A DNA stretch of 64,000 nucleotides from Hetaerina americana (taxonomy: Eukaryota; Arthropoda; Insecta; Odonata; Calopterygidae), in contig JAKTNV010000001.1 in assembly GCA_022747635.1 (NCBI GenBank), positions 30,421,990 through 30,485,989 on the forward strand. The letters run 5' to 3'. The notes below the pieces were generated by a model. That model was not told where the DNA came from and did no database searches. It saw only the letters and a program-made list of their open reading frames with translations. Below are positions 35,791 through 49,249 of the stretch, in pieces (position 1 is the stretch's first letter; the number at the start of each line of letters is the position of its first letter). The position numbers and the translations under genes are program-made.

Positions 35791-38700
35791 ATCTTTAATT
35801 GGAATTAAAACACCAAAAGAATTAAAAAACGGTGGAGTAAATTTAAGGAAAAATAGGACTATGAAATTTGTGCAGGAAAGAGTGCATGTGTTGAAAGAAT
35901 TGCAGTGACTTCAGTCTTTTTTCGGCAAAGCCGCCAAAAACTGGAATCTTACAGTCTACCTTCAATTTCATTACTTCTCCACACCCATATTAGTGAATGT
36001 AATCATTATGGGAAATTGATTTCGTTAGAAAATCTTGCTTTATAATTACTCTCTTTTCCTTGGAATCCTATATTCCTGCATTCTAATTTTAAATATCCAG
36101 TGGCTGTCCACAGTGGCGAAAGCTGTGAACCCGGGAAATTAACTTACACTAGTTTTCCAAACTCCATTTTCCATAAAAATCAACGATTAAAAATAACAGG
36201 CATAGATAATCTAGGTTTCATTTCCCTTGATTGCTCAATCCTGTTCTTATATTCAAGGATTACACAAAACACTCGTTTCAGCAGTTTCTGCTTACTTTTT
36301 AACTGAGCATTCCTTTTCCAATCATCCTGAGTCCACGTCTCTCGCTCTGATTCCCGTAACTTGATTTTATGAACAAAATGTTTTAAAGAGGTTAGGATAA
36401 TCAATGTTGTCCAAAATATTTCCCCGTTACTCATTTCTTTACACCGAAAACTCATTCTTGAGAATTATTATATTATACTTTATATTATACTTTTAGTTTC
36501 TCAATGATAAGTGAACCCTTTACCATCTAGATGTTTGTGCTGTGCATCTGTTTCTTCCTCGAATAGACAGCACCAACTCCAATTCCTTCAATGAAGGGAA
36601 GAAATGTAGCGACAACCTGAAACGCATCACAAAGCTTCGCGATAGTCCCTTAGCCAAAAAATGGCAGAATTTTTTCATGAGAGGTAGCTTTACTCACTGT
36701 CTAATCGGAGAAGAAACTGTTTCCTCGAAATAAAACCACAGATATTTCCACCATTTTATTGAAAGGGTATATATTCTCTTACATTGAAACGATTTCGACG
36801 GAGTGGGGAATGAAGCGACAGCCTTGTATGCTCAATTTTTTCGCTTAAGCCCAGTTTCTTCCATTTTACACGGTTATGATTAAGGCACACGTATGCACAA
36901 AGATCGCGAGGTCGTTGGGGACAATTTTAGAATTCTGTAAACGAGGTAGAATTAGACTATAAACCAAACTGGTTGCCCTTCGGAGGGCTAAGGTACAAGA
37001 GAAATCATGTCGTCACTGGGAAATGGTACGTGAGTAACTTAGGAGGGCCAAAGTTTTTCGAGAACCTGGTTTAGTCTTCGCGTTTTAATATCACGTTGGT
37101 TCTTTTTGTATCAGGAAAACGTTCGCGTTTTCCCATGATCGCAGGAGATCAGAGCAAGGTTGGAAGGGTAGAAAATTTGCCGTATATCGACAGTGGATGA
37201 ATTAAAAGTGACCATTGCTGTCGGAGGTTTTTGCAAAACAAATCTACAATCGACATCCGCGCGGCATTTTATAAACTCAGACCATTAAATAAAACGCTCA
37301 ACTTTATTAAGGAGCTCATTAGTTGGAAGTGTTCCTTTCCTTTTATGCACTGGAATATATTTTACCGCGCACCATCCTTATGAGTTCGTTGAAATTCAAT
37401 TTCTCGCATTGTTTCGGTCGGAGGCCTTAGACATTAATAGACTTTACTAATAATGTGAGCAGAGATGAAGGCAATAGGGAAGGCAACGATTGCTGCTCTT
37501 CAGGTTAATTAGCTGAATTGATAGCCTGAATAGGTTTTCATGCTGGTATCCTTTTGTGGTGGCCAACTCGTCGATCGGCCAAAGATGTTTCGATTAATAT
37601 TGAGGGTATTCCACCAATATGAGTTTGGCTTTTGGTGGACTCTAAGACCACATGTATACCGTGTCGTTGGATATTAAGTCTTCAAAAACTGCTGCATCTT
37701 GTCTCGTCGAACGCTACGCTAATTATCCTAGCTAACTGCACAAGAATAAACCCTTTTCTATGTCCACATAATATATACTTTCCAATCATACCATCCAAAA
37801 TGCTTTAATTTTTCTTACCTCGACTTCGCTGCCTCAGAATTCTCCCCTATAATAATATATATATAATATAATATACTTTATTCATCTTATAATCATATTC
37901 ACATATGGTATATCAGTCTTTAACATTCCAATTCTTATCGATGTCTCCTAAATGCACTTTTCCTGCTTTCTTAGAATTTATCCCCACGACCTTCTCTCTT
38001 CCATTTCAATGTGCAGCACTTCTCTGTTTTCCTTAATGTCCCTTTAATTTTTTCCAGACTCTCCACACATAAAAAAAACCTCCAATCTCCGCATCCTAAC
38101 CTGCATGCGAAATTAAACATCTATCCTCATATTTCTCGCGTATATTTTTCTCTATTCGGGGTGCAGTCAATAATAATTTTATCTTAATTTATTTACATTA
38201 ACTCTTATATGTTTTATTTTTTCCTGTGCTCAGTAGCTCACAGGTGATAACCATACTAAGCTTGAAAAGAATATTTTTGTTAAAATAAATTACCATATTA
38301 ATTTTCCCTCAATCAGGTATCAGCCCGATACAATGCCAAATGAAATTTGTTTTCATCCAGGTATCTAAGAGTAATAGTATGTCTTTATATAATAATTCAA
38401 AATTAACTCATCGCTACCACTAGGAGGAGAATTTATTGTTTTGCGAGAGGAGTTTTGCTGTTGCACAGGTTTTATATTGCATGATAATTCCTGATGCGAG
38501 GATTTCATAAAGAAGGTTATAGACCTTGTAGATGGCGCATACATGTTCATCCCTTGACATGCATTTTGCCTTATTCTTATAAAATAAAGTGGTTCACAAC
38601 CAAATTCCAGCCTCTTACTTTTTGCCTTGTACTATTAATGAGCGATTCTCCGGCTTTTCCGTTAATTGTATTACCATTGGTTATATCCTGGCATATTACT

Positions 38701-39769
38701 CTTATAGCTTAGAAATAGCTATTCTAACAGGTGAGCGAGCCTAACTCTACCTCTCATTGGACATTCAGTAATTAGATATTTCATTATATTTGGGATACCC
38801 GTATTAATTAATCCATTGAATTATCGTTGTTAACTACTCGTGGCATGTATTTACAATGGATTTGGTGAAGCATGATAATTTGTGTGAATCACATTTGAAG
38901 AGAATTCAATAGGCTCTCATTTTCCATAAACATCCTCCATTAGTACTTATGCTATGATTGCTTGGCAATAATATTAACCATAGTCGGTATTGATAACGTA
39001 ATCCATAAGGAAGTAAGAGTAATGCTGTTGAGTTCTCTGTAGGATTTGGCCACTTTACGCTGGTTGTGTCCTTGGTGCAACTTTTCAAATTACAATTTCA
39101 TTCATAAACGAATATTTGAACCAGGGTCTGTTGTGATCAATGGCGTATCCTGTAGATACATTCGTTGGAAGACATAACATTTTAATTAGGTAAGATTTAA
39201 GTGGGATGATGTACATACCTACATTTTTATGCCAAAACAGTAACGTAAATGTTTGTAACCAGTGTTTTTCGCCTCATATCTTAAAATTCTCCCTGAACAC
39301 ATTATGCTACCCTATTCGAAAAATGTAAAAATGGTCTGAATGCTGTTGAATGACTTTCTTTCCCCTATCCAATTTTCCATATAATTTCTCCATTCATTTG
39401 CTACAGCATATTTATTTTTCTCAATTTATTTTAATGAGAAGTCCTTTTTCACACGAAATGTCACCTTAATTTCTTATTCCATTCTCAGCATTTATAATGT
39501 TTATTAATTATGCTGATAGTTTTCAGTACTGTTTCGTTTCTTTCCTTATAAATAAGTTTAATCTCCATCATAGTCAGTATCGCTGAATATGTGAAATATT
39601 TCAGTACACAGGAGCATACGAAATTCCAGCGGTATATACACGTAAGGTGGCCGAATGAGTAATGTCATTCAGGCGCCAGCGGTAAAATTTATTAAAACAA
39701 TGCTTCACGCGCCTAATAGAACCAACAATCATAGGTCCTTCTTTAGCCGCCCTTCTCGCACCAAGGTCA
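35791..39769. other. AT-rich sequence, no gene seen
   Basis: The plus strand is pyrimidine-rich at 37740-38120. Frames are under 95 codons with no motif (for example 36180-36455 minus, Lys/Glu-rich). A short TA-rich tract lies at 37850-37875. No exon or mobile element could be supported. Confidence 0.5.
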
Positions 39770-40420
39770 TCGCTCGGGGGTATCGTCCTTTGAAAAGTTC
39801 CTGAAGTGAACCTCTGTGAATGGGATGAACGAACGCCTTTCTGGCTTCCTTGATTTCATTTCGCCCTCCCTTCCGTGCCGGCATCTTCATCCCCCGACGC
39901 CTTCTCAATCCTCCCTCTAACACACCCAGGAACGCGATGGATGCCCTTCCAGTCTCCGTCCGCGGCTTTTGCCTGGTTCTATTTTTTTCCGTTTTCCCAG
40001 ACAATAGAATTCACGGCTTTCGCTGAGAACTTTGCGAGCGCGAACAAAAACAGTTGCTCGCCTCCCGACGTCGAGAAATCGCGGAAAAAGCGAGGATGCG
40101 GGAGGGGGAACCCTCCCTCCTCTCACGTGAGGCGGAAGGGACAGGATCTTCCGAGTCATTTTTTTTCGGCGGAACCCCTCCTCAAACCGCGATAAAACGA
40201 GCCGGGGCTGCTCTCAGTACGTCGCAAAGTTGCGAACTTTACTTGGGTATTATTTCGTTTTCGTTTTCTTGTCCCACGACCGTCGATTCACCCTCCTACA
40301 ATAAACCGCACATCACCTTTTTGTTTAATATTCTCCACCCGTTACCCCGTCCCGAAACATTTCACGTCTCAAACTTCCTTCGACTCTTCCTGCTCCCCCT
40401 CGGAGAATTCAGGAAAAACA
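39770..40420. promoter_or_regulatory. CpG-rich island
   Basis: CpG density is high, above all at 39830-40200. Overlapping frames on both strands (39875-40195 and 40054-40548 plus; 39729-40004 and 39917-40159 minus) lack known domains. Candidate promoter or first exon; not resolvable. Confidence 0.4.
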
Positions 40421-41629
40421 AGAGAGTGCTAAATGTAGACGATATAGTGGTCGCTATGCCACAGTTTGGTCATTTCCCGATTTTTGGTCCGCAAATTTTA
40501 AGCCAGAAAAATTCTCTGAAAATATTTAACGATTACGGGTGCCCATAGTGTGCTCATGCTCCATCGTTATCAATGCGATGGATAGCGAAAATGCTACCGC
40601 TTTTCTTCAAATATCACACCCCAAAGTTCAATTTAGAACATTTTTTGGTACCATCACGAATCAGTTGAGCAGGATTGCAAGATCCGTGAGTGCAGACTAG
40701 AAGATGTGGTAAATGGAGTTATGAAAAGCGATAACAGTAAAGCGTATAAAATTAACCGTGATCGCACCCCATAATTTATTTTTGGAAAAGGAGTGGCTGG
40801 AGTGAGGAACTGCACTTCTTTGATACGTCTTAATAGGTTGGTGTTGTAGGCACTCTTCGAAGGCTCTATTATAGTTTTGGATTTTACGAGAATTCCCGAG
40901 GCGCATCACTCATCAACCCGCAGGGCGGATGAGAGCCATCGTGGACCGGATTCGGGCCGACCCTGTATCTTACCGACCGATGAGTTCACGGAGAGGTGAT
41001 GGGATCCGTTCTTGCTTCCCCAGAATCTCATTTTTATTTTATCTCTTTTAAGATCATTACTCTATTACAGCCGGTGCTGCATTTTCCAAAGGTAATTTAT
41101 ATTCCTCCTGGAAATAAATATCTTCGGTAAATATCTATCATCATTATTTGTTTGGTCATTTTTCCAAAAGGAGTGCTTTCTCAATTTTATTGACTTAGTT
41201 TGACTATTTATTCATTAAAAAACTTTCTGGGATAATGAAAGTTATGAGCAATCACAAAATCAATGAAAACACTATTTGATATTTAATCCCTATATGCTGT
41301 TTTTCCTCTTAAAAACAGACTTAATGGAATTTAAAGAATTGCCTCGGCCCCGTTTAACTGAAAAAACAACCTACTCGCGGCTGATAGGAACTTGGAAAAG
41401 TTCAAATATTTAAGTAAAAAAGTATACTTAAAAAACTCAAAGAATTTTCTTTGCCCAATAGAATGTGTTCACGTGGTTGCAGCGACATAAATTAAACGGC
41501 AGTTTACCGGCGCACACCACTCAAGGAACCACCAAGGCGAGGAGAACACCTCCTTGAATGATCAATTTACTTTTTCATTCGTAGTAAGGTTAATTGTGGA
41601 ATAAGTTTTTGTTAGATTGCCTGATAATT
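40421..41629. other. AT-rich sequence, no gene seen
   Basis: Nothing recognised. Confidence 0.55.
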
Positions 41630-41705
41630 CAGGGTATTCTATCTAATAAGGCAAGTTTTGGGCGGTCTGTAAAGGCTATTATCTTACGCCACATGTTTGC
41701 GCTAC
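41630..41705 (-). repeat. interspersed repeat shared with 35335-35410
   Basis: GGTATTCTATC near the start, AGTTTTGGGCGGTC in the middle and TGTTTGCGC at the end align in order with 35339-35406, about three quarters of positions matching by eye. Because the 35-kb copy abuts a LINE relic on the minus strand, this is probably the 3' end of the same LINE. The pyrimidine-rich stretch up to about 41850 may continue it. Confidence 0.55.
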
Positions 41706-42069
41706 ATTATTTCCTTCTCAATATCTTCGTTTCTTCACTCTAAATCGCATATTCTCTCCCTTCCTCTTAATCTCAAGCTACAGCATTCCCTCTTCTCCAT
41801 CTTCAACTTTTCACTACCTTTCAAAATTTCCTCCATCCATTTTGCTGCCTTTTTTGCGGATACATTAGCTAATTTCAATAGGAAATATCAAATTGTAATC
41901 AAAGCAAAATGATTACTAATCTGTAAAGTAACGATTGTTAATTCTTAGGGAATACATATTATACTAACATAACATTTTTTAATGCTCTTCCTCATCGTCG
42001 TTGACATGCACATCGTTGTACGATAGTACTTATGTGTACCTGCAGGAGACCTTTTATCATTTAACAAGA
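41706..42069. other. pyrimidine-rich then AT-rich sequence, no gene seen
   Basis: No motif recognised; it may include decayed LINE sequence next to the shared repeat. Confidence 0.45.
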
Positions 42070-42860
42070 TACGCGAGGAAAAGTTGTCGATGCGATCGAT
42101 GGTGGAGACACCGATTCAAAGTCGGGTGGAAACTTTTTGACGAGGCAAAATCGTGGAAGAATGTCGCTGAGAATCGTTCGTGTGATCGTGTTCCGGGGAG
42201 GGTTCCATCCGGTCGCTGAACTCTTTGGAGTGGCAATGCTATGTAAGGATCCCCACGGATCCCTTGCGCTCATTTTTCTTGTTCGCTCCGTCCTTATAAT
42301 CTCCCACACGCCCCAATCCCACTTCCTTCAACATTGGAGCGTCGCACTTAAGTAATGCACTTTTTTTTTCAATTTTCCCCTTCATTCCAGGCCGTTGTTC
42401 ATTATTTTTCTTCCCCTCGTGATTCCGTTTTTATGAGCTGCCAATCATTTTTGCTCCGCCGTTTTTCCGCGTTTCATCCCTCCCTCGGTGTTTTACCGAC
42501 AAGGACCAAAAAAGAGCATTACGTCCCTCTCCGGTGATGTCATTAATATTCCAAAATACTTCGGACGAGGATGGTGGGGGTACATTCCGCGGGCGGGAAT
42601 CCCTCAGCATGTACTTCTTCGGAGTCAGGGTGTAATCTTGCATTGCCCTTCGGTCACGGTCCCGCACCGCGCCAATGGGTAAAGACTGTAATCAATCAAC
42701 CGATCAATTCCCCATCCTTTTTCCTTCCACTTTTTCATTACCTTTTCCCTTTCGTATCGAAACTTTTCCTTTTTTCCCTCCCGGCCGCGTCGCCTTCTCA
42801 TCTTGGCATTAAAATAATTTTCTCCTCGCCTCATCAGTCCGTCGGAGTCGAGGGGAATGG
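42070..42860. promoter_or_regulatory. CpG-rich island
   Basis: CpG-rich blocks at 42070-42310 and 42520-42680, ending in a C/T-rich tract at 42700-42840. Multiple short overlapping frames without domains. Candidate regulatory element. Confidence 0.35.
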
Positions 42861-44989
42861 CGTCAGGTAGCGATGGATTACTCTAATGGAACGGTGTTTC
42901 ACACCAAACAAAAATGCCTTCGTTCCTCCCATTCATGTAACTGTACGGACAATTAAAACAATTTCGCACTCTGTTGGATAAGATTCATCATCCTTAAAAC
43001 AGGAAAGAGGACGTTTTGCCTTAGGCCTCTTATGAATGCAGCAAAAATGACTATGCAAATTTTTGGTTCCACGTTGAATTGGTTACGAAGACTTGTGAAA
43101 TTCATGAATTTTATCCCGTAGCTTGGTCGAAGTACCTCAGTGATGTCTTAGGACGAAGTAACGGGATAAGTGAAATATGTTATGCACAGTGCATTAAAAA
43201 TTAGCTTAAAATACATTTTTGCATATTGCAATGTCTCTAAATATTTAGCGTTGATGGGTGTCTCTGTAAAATTGAGGTCTATACGTATTTAAACTATCAA
43301 GACATTTAACATAAACATAAAACACCCGACTCTCTTTTGACATGTTTCAAATGAACATACGATTGTTATTTACAAGTACTCTGCGGATGGAATGACGGTG
43401 AATGGCTTAAGGGCGGTTTCAATCGTCAAGGAGGAATAATCGCCATCGAAGTGGGAGTATCAATGATTCACCGGATTTAAAATAAGCTGTAAATTTAAAC
43501 TGGCCGAATGGATATTCCCGAAGATTATTTCTAATGAAATGCGTCAATCGAGGTGAAAGAATGGAAAAATATAAATGGGAGGAAAGGCCAACCTAACCAA
43601 AAGTAAGAAGTCGATTGCGTTAAATTGAATAAAAATCAGTGATACGTATTCGTTTCCAAAATGTTTTTGCTCATTTAATTTTGCCAACATTTTAGCTCAT
43701 AAATCATGCAATAAACACAAGCTACTCGCTTCTCTCCTTTTTCATTGGGTATATTAACATAGGCATCGACCTCGACGTGATTTTTAGCCCATTTATTGAC
43801 TACTTACACTAAATTTCTGCATTATCTTCAATAGTCATCATAGAAGAATTCACGGGCAAGTTTTTTATGATGTCATCCTCACAGAGAGGTAAATGGCATC
43901 ACATTCCTTCACTGTCATCCTTTAGCAACAGAATGAAACTGACTGCAATGCATGTTGATATTTTTATGTCAATATTTAATTATTATCCTAAACTTTCAGT
44001 TTTCTTTGTTAGAATGTCTCAATTAGTTTAGTTTTTCAAATATCTCTCCGTTGCAGCAATAATAATTGGTAGGTTTCAATTGAGCTGGCCGTCACAATTT
44101 GCGTGTTTTCACATACTACCGAGCATCGCCTTGCGTTTAAATTACAAACTTAAATTGGAGGATAAGCAGTTTTTCTGGTTGTTTAGCAGTAAAGAATTGT
44201 GTACACGAATACGCGATCAACTTCAACTCAAGATGTTACCGGCGTTTCATACATGTATACGCATTCTTTTTACCGCTATTTCTAAAATTTCCGGTGGGCT
44301 CAGACGATATTTTAGTCGTCCCACTAAGTGGCGGACGGAAGGGGTAGGGAGTACAATTGCCTTAATAGTACTCCCTTTTTCTGCACCACAGATCTTGGCA
44401 TTATATTTCAGTCCTTTCCTTATTCCTTCCTCTTAACCTGGTGTATGAAAGTCAAAACGGTTCATGCATAACCAATGCTTTTGGCACCAAGTGTGGTATC
44501 TCCAATCGGATCTGTCATCAGTCACTCTCGCTTTACTGAGTACTTAGCCATTTACGATGGAGCGGCGATATACCTTTGCGGCATGATACCTTATCATTTC
44601 TGACGAAATTACCCTAGTATGACAAGTTAACGAACTCAGTTGATGGGACATACGATAAAACAAATTTTTGCAGAGTTGTATTGCAAATGACTTATTTCTC
44701 AATGGTATTTTTCTGGGATTTTCCCTCTACCAAAAATTGCAAAAGTTAATTAAAATTTCGAGGGAATTCCGTAGTCAACAAAAGTCTTAAAAACGTATTT
44801 CCCAAGTAGTGGGATGTACCGCCATCTACATTGATATGCCAACATCCGAATCAACCTGAAGTTTGGTTTGATGCTTGAAAGATAGCTTCACCGTACTAAC
44901 TCCTTTCGGGTGCGAAATTAATTTAGTCCTTTTTCCTACTCCGTTTACAGTTTACTTGGACGATCTAGTACACGAAATATCACATATAT
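42861..44989. other. AT-rich sequence, no gene seen
   Basis: A 118-codon plus-strand frame (44080-44436) has no known motif. No repeats recognised. Confidence 0.5.
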
Positions 44990-45080
44990 TGGAAGAAGCT
45001 GGGAAGTCTTCCGTCACCGGGAATCGGATCTGAGAGCCTACGGTGAGCAGCCGAGCGCTCTACCCGCAGGATACGTCCCT
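44990..45080 (-). mobile_element. tRNA-derived SINE head, family B-like fragment
   Basis: On the minus strand GCGGGTAGAGCGCTCGGCTG (A-box region) is followed by CAGATCCGATTCCCGG (B-box region) at the spacing of the SINE at 10965-11240. The body is lost or too decayed beyond about 44990. Confidence 0.65.
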
Positions 45081-45359
45081 GAAGTTGGGCGTAAGATTCA
45101 CAAATTCAAGGTGCGGGCTGCTAGACCTTTTCATGGGACCATAATTCAGTTCTTCGCGTAGTTCTAACACTTAGAAAATCACACCACTAGAAATTAGGCA
45201 TTACGCGGAATTTCAACGTTTAAGTCTTCGAAGGATCGACCCACAAGACTACCACGCCGCCAGCAAGTGCAAAACTGTGAACTTAAGGACGCTCCTGTTC
45301 CCTAATGGGGGAGGTGTTGAGTGTTGTGAGTCATTGACGGAGTCATCCAATGAATATCG

Positions 45360-46450
45360 AGAGACGCGCAAGTGGACACATAGTGAAGGGATATCCTCCG
45401 AAGGGTCTTGGTGGGATGAATGGCGCCTCAAGACGCTTCCCAAGGCGCTTCCTTGGGGCTTCCGGCGACGGGGACGCTCCCACGCCCCCTTCCCTCTCGC
45501 CTCTAAATTAGCTCTCTCTCTCGTCCGTATTTTTTACGGTCGCCTGGGGGTAAAGAAGTGGGGCGGGAGTTGAGGCGCTACTTTATTAGGGTGGTCGCTG
45601 ATAATCGTCGGGGGAGCGTCCATTACGCGAGAGGCCGTCGTCCTAAAGTGAGTGGCCGGTGGCTCCATCGGGCGAATTGAACGCTCGCCGGGGAATGGAA
45701 ACCAGCCAGCAACCTGTCTCCTTGAACTCTTGCCTCGGTAAAAAAGAAGTCTCCAGCAAACAGAAAATATTGAGACTCATTGCGTCCAACCTCTACTTCG
45801 TCCCTCCCCTCCCCCCGAACTCCTGATTCCACTGACAACCGCCTCTCCAACCATCCAACGGAAAGGGAGGGAATTCATTATATTTTCTTCATTCTTTTTA
45901 GCGGTGAAGGAAGCGAGGGGTGGGAACTGAGTTGATGGCGGGGTGGGAGGAGGACAGAAAGAGAGGGGGGAGGGAGGAAGGGCTCAGAATGGGGATTCTC
46001 GTTAAGAGGGTTGGGGAGGCGTACCCACGCGCTGCACACAACGAAACAGTTAAGCAAGCACGCGACGTAACTCAAAAGAGACGGTATCGCGATACGGCGA
46101 CGACCTCCACCCGCTCACGTCCCACCACACCCCCCTCTGCCGCCCCCCTATCCCCTTCCCGTCGCTTGTCTTTCCTTCCCTTCCGCGATTCCTCCTATCC
46201 CGCTTTCTGCTGTTCCTCCCCCTACCGCACTACTAACCCTCTGCTGCCGCCTCGTGCACCCCTCCTCGCGTGATATCTCTCGCCCCTTCCGCCCCCGGTG
46301 AACACGGTAGAGAGGAGTGAGCACGAGCTCCAGGGACTTCTGATCCTTCGTCTGTCCCTCCATGCCGACATAAATCGGCCGGTAGTGAGGGTTGCTGTTC
46401 GGTACACCAGGGAGGGAGCCATTCATTATTCTCCGAATCGGCAGAAAAAT
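45360..46450. promoter_or_regulatory. large CpG-rich island
   Basis: About 1.1 kb of CpG-dense sequence, with a GGGAGGG-type purine tract near 45950-45990 and C-rich tracts near 46110-46260. Overlapping frames on both strands (45920-46273 plus, 46148-46426 minus and others) have Arg/Pro/Ser-rich peptides without domains. One of the largest islands here and a good promoter candidate; no core promoter motif was assigned. Confidence 0.4.
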
Positions 46451-46559
46451 TTGGTTGGTGAATGGATCAAATGTCGCTGCTAAAAATTGCTTAGGTCATT
46501 AAAATACTGAGCTAAATGATTATGAGAGAAGAAGAATGGGACGCAACCCATCTATGTGA

Positions 46560-46860
46560 AGAAAAATGACGTCAATCTGTCTCAATGGGACTCTTTCATA
46601 GTGACGTCCCTCAAGGGTCCCTTCTTGGTTCACATGTGTTCTCAATGTATGTAATTCATCCCCCTCTCAGCGTTAAAAACTGCCAACGCCTTTTGCACCC
46701 TGTTGGCATGTTTATTTGGTATTGTCATTACTTTCCACAAGAGTTGAATCAAACCATAAAAAAACCTAAAGACATTTTGATAGTCAATTTGTTTGAACAA
46801 AATGATTTTATGTTCACTCAAAGTAAAACCCGTGGTATGGAAACTCAAGACAGGTAAATA
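46560..46860 (+). pseudogene. non-LTR reverse-transcriptase palm fragment, catalytic motif lost
   Basis: The frame 46585-46857 reads SDVPQGSLLGSHVFSMYV, the 'GVPQGS.LGP.LF..YI.D' motif of non-LTR reverse transcriptases. It continues CQRLLHPVGMFIWYC where active enzymes have 'C.LL.YADDT.I.Y', so the two catalytic aspartates of YADD are gone (HPVG). Downstream IVNLFEQNDFMFTQSKTRGM matches the usual 'WF..N.L.LN..KT..M' segment. Sequence after the stop, such as VKVLGIHM near 46890, suggests a further decayed stretch. A dead fragment of a Jockey/RTE-like LINE. Confidence 0.82.
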
Positions 46861-48470
46861 AAGTTGTACTCGACATCAATCCCAAAGTTAAAGTCTTAGG
46901 TATTCATATGCAAATCTTAATATGTAAATTTGCACAGTACATATACATATTAAGAGTATTTTGCATTTCCTGCCAAAGTAAGAGGGGCACTGCTTGTTAT
47001 AATACCGTCAGGAAAACGTCGGTTAAGATTTTATCGAGGCAAATAAGACAAAGCAGTATATTTTTTCTCCTATGAATATTTCATCATTGGGACGTAGGAC
47101 CTCTGAAGGTCGTTTGGGGCACTGAGAATAGAATTTTGACTGAACTTTGGTAAGAATTTGCCAATCATTTTGAGGAGGAATTCGACATTGAGATGAGCGA
47201 ATTCTGATGATGGGGTGGTTACAACTTACGACCTAAGCTTTACATGGGCACAGGTTTAAGCGATCTCGTAACTTACTCTCCGACGGGTGTACTGCACTTG
47301 TCATGAATCCAAATTTAGCTCTGCCTGATATTCACGTGTGAGCCTAGATGCCATTGAATAATTCTACCTTCACCGAACGCACATACGAGTACCAGAGTCA
47401 TGGATCGCACACTTTCTCCCTCATCGCTGTGCTCTTGAATCTCTCTAATAATATGCTTCATGATTGGTTTTTTATTGCTCAAAATTTATTTTTTTCACTG
47501 TATCAGGTTTTCTTGTGACGAATCTCTTTGTAGAATACATTATAACCTCCGAGTAATGAAGTTAATATGACCGACGCATCTCCATCAAGCTATTTGGAAG
47601 CTGTAATGTTACAAAAACAAAAATTGGCCTCAGCAAATTGGCGTGCACAGTTGGCTTTTGCATAGGTTCGAAAAACTCTCAGCATACTTACGAATATTTT
47701 TGTGTATTTCTGGAGAAAGTGGAGTTAATGTTTACCAGGGTGACCAGCAAAAAGAGTATATATGGCAGTAACTTTTCCGCTGTTCTCCAACTTCTTTTTT
47801 ATTATGGTTCCATAAATGTAAGCACAATGAGATTAGACCATTCTTTCTTTAATTTTCCATTATAAAACGTTATTACTTCGGTCATGTGAAAACACACTGG
47901 GTTCGGTAAATCTATTGCGATAGTGAAATAAACTTTCCGTTTCATTCAACAAAATCTAAAAAAATAATGGTGCCACTTGAAGAAACTAGATTTGAAGAAA
48001 CTTACTGCTGGAAATATAAGGTCGACTTGATATAATTCATACAAACAATTAATTAATTTCTAAATTAATTTTCTATCATATTTAACTGAGCCAATTCACA
48101 ATTATAGACATACAATTGCAGCAAAATATTTGAAATATTCTTTGAAAGCACCGCATTAAGCTTAAGATATCACAATTTCATTCGCAAAAATCTGTAGTTG
48201 GATCTATTCACCTGTGTAACCTTGTGATCATTGCAAACAGAAACTCAAGATAAAGCAAGAATTGTTGGAGATTCTCTTCCTTGCGTCATGTTATCTCCTT
48301 TCCTCTTCGAATATTGCCAGGGTGTATCGTGTTCCTTGCCTGCATAGGCATATTAAATTTTTAACTTGCTAGAACTTAAAATAACCCGTGTGCCTTTCAT
48401 GTACCGATTAGCCCTCGCTTCTCATCACTGTCACTGGGAGCTACTAGAATCTAGAGAACGGCAATATATT
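46861..48470. other. AT-rich sequence; start may continue the LINE relic
   Basis: The first 150 bases may continue the reverse-transcriptase relic. Beyond that, no gene or repeat is recognised. Confidence 0.5.
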
Positions 48471-48545
48471 AGGCGGGATTCGAACTCAGGAAAGTTGGAT
48501 TAGCCGGCCATCGCTTTAAACGCTAGAATAACTTGATTGACCGGT
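48471..48545 (-). mobile_element. tRNA-like relic (SINE head)
   Basis: The minus strand has a good B box, GAGTTCGAATCCCGC, near 48474-48488 and a weak A box, TTCTAGCGTTTAAAG, near 48515-48530. The stems do not pair well. Probably a SINE head or tRNA pseudogene. Confidence 0.5.
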
Positions 48546-49249
48546 AATTCAGGTCCGATAGCTTACATCTCATGTTAATTAAAATTTTCTTTACTATTTC
48601 CTGGTCGAGATATTCATTGCCCTAATCGGTCAAGTGGACATGCGAGTAGGAAGTTGACTCATTGTCAAATCAAGATTTATTCAAGTTGATCAATCGAATC
48701 ATACGTTCGGTGACTTGGCCCGAAAGGTCGCAGGTTTCGCGCTTTTCTGGCCTAGCCTCCTGTTGCAGAACTTATCTGAGGAAGAACATATGGAAAAATG
48801 GTGTCCGTTGCTCTCTCATCTCTACCGTCAACTCTTATCTAATCCACAAGTCAAATGTACCAAGTACGAAGAAACTTGACTACACTCTACAGATTTTTGC
48901 TCAGAATGCACCAATAGGTCGCAAGATACCTTAGCAGGTGCCCTGGTAGTAATATTGTGTTATTGGACCAAAATATTATCAATTTATCTCATCGGCGAAA
49001 ATGAGTTAAACAGTTTGGAAAACTTAAAAAATAAAGTCACCACTCCTTTTTAAAAATTAACGTTAAAAATTTTTGTTTTCGTTAGTAGTTTTTCATAAAT
49101 ACTAAAACATTTGAATTTTTGTAACAAATTGTTATTTTTGCATCAACTTCGTGTAGATTTGACCATTTTTACAACATGTAATCTTGCCTGCAGTTTAAGT
49201 GTCACTTATACACTGGGCCATAATAGGATCAACTTATACATTGAAATAG
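48546..49249. other. AT-rich sequence, no gene seen
   Basis: A 90-codon plus-strand frame at 48662-48934 has no known motif. Confidence 0.5.
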
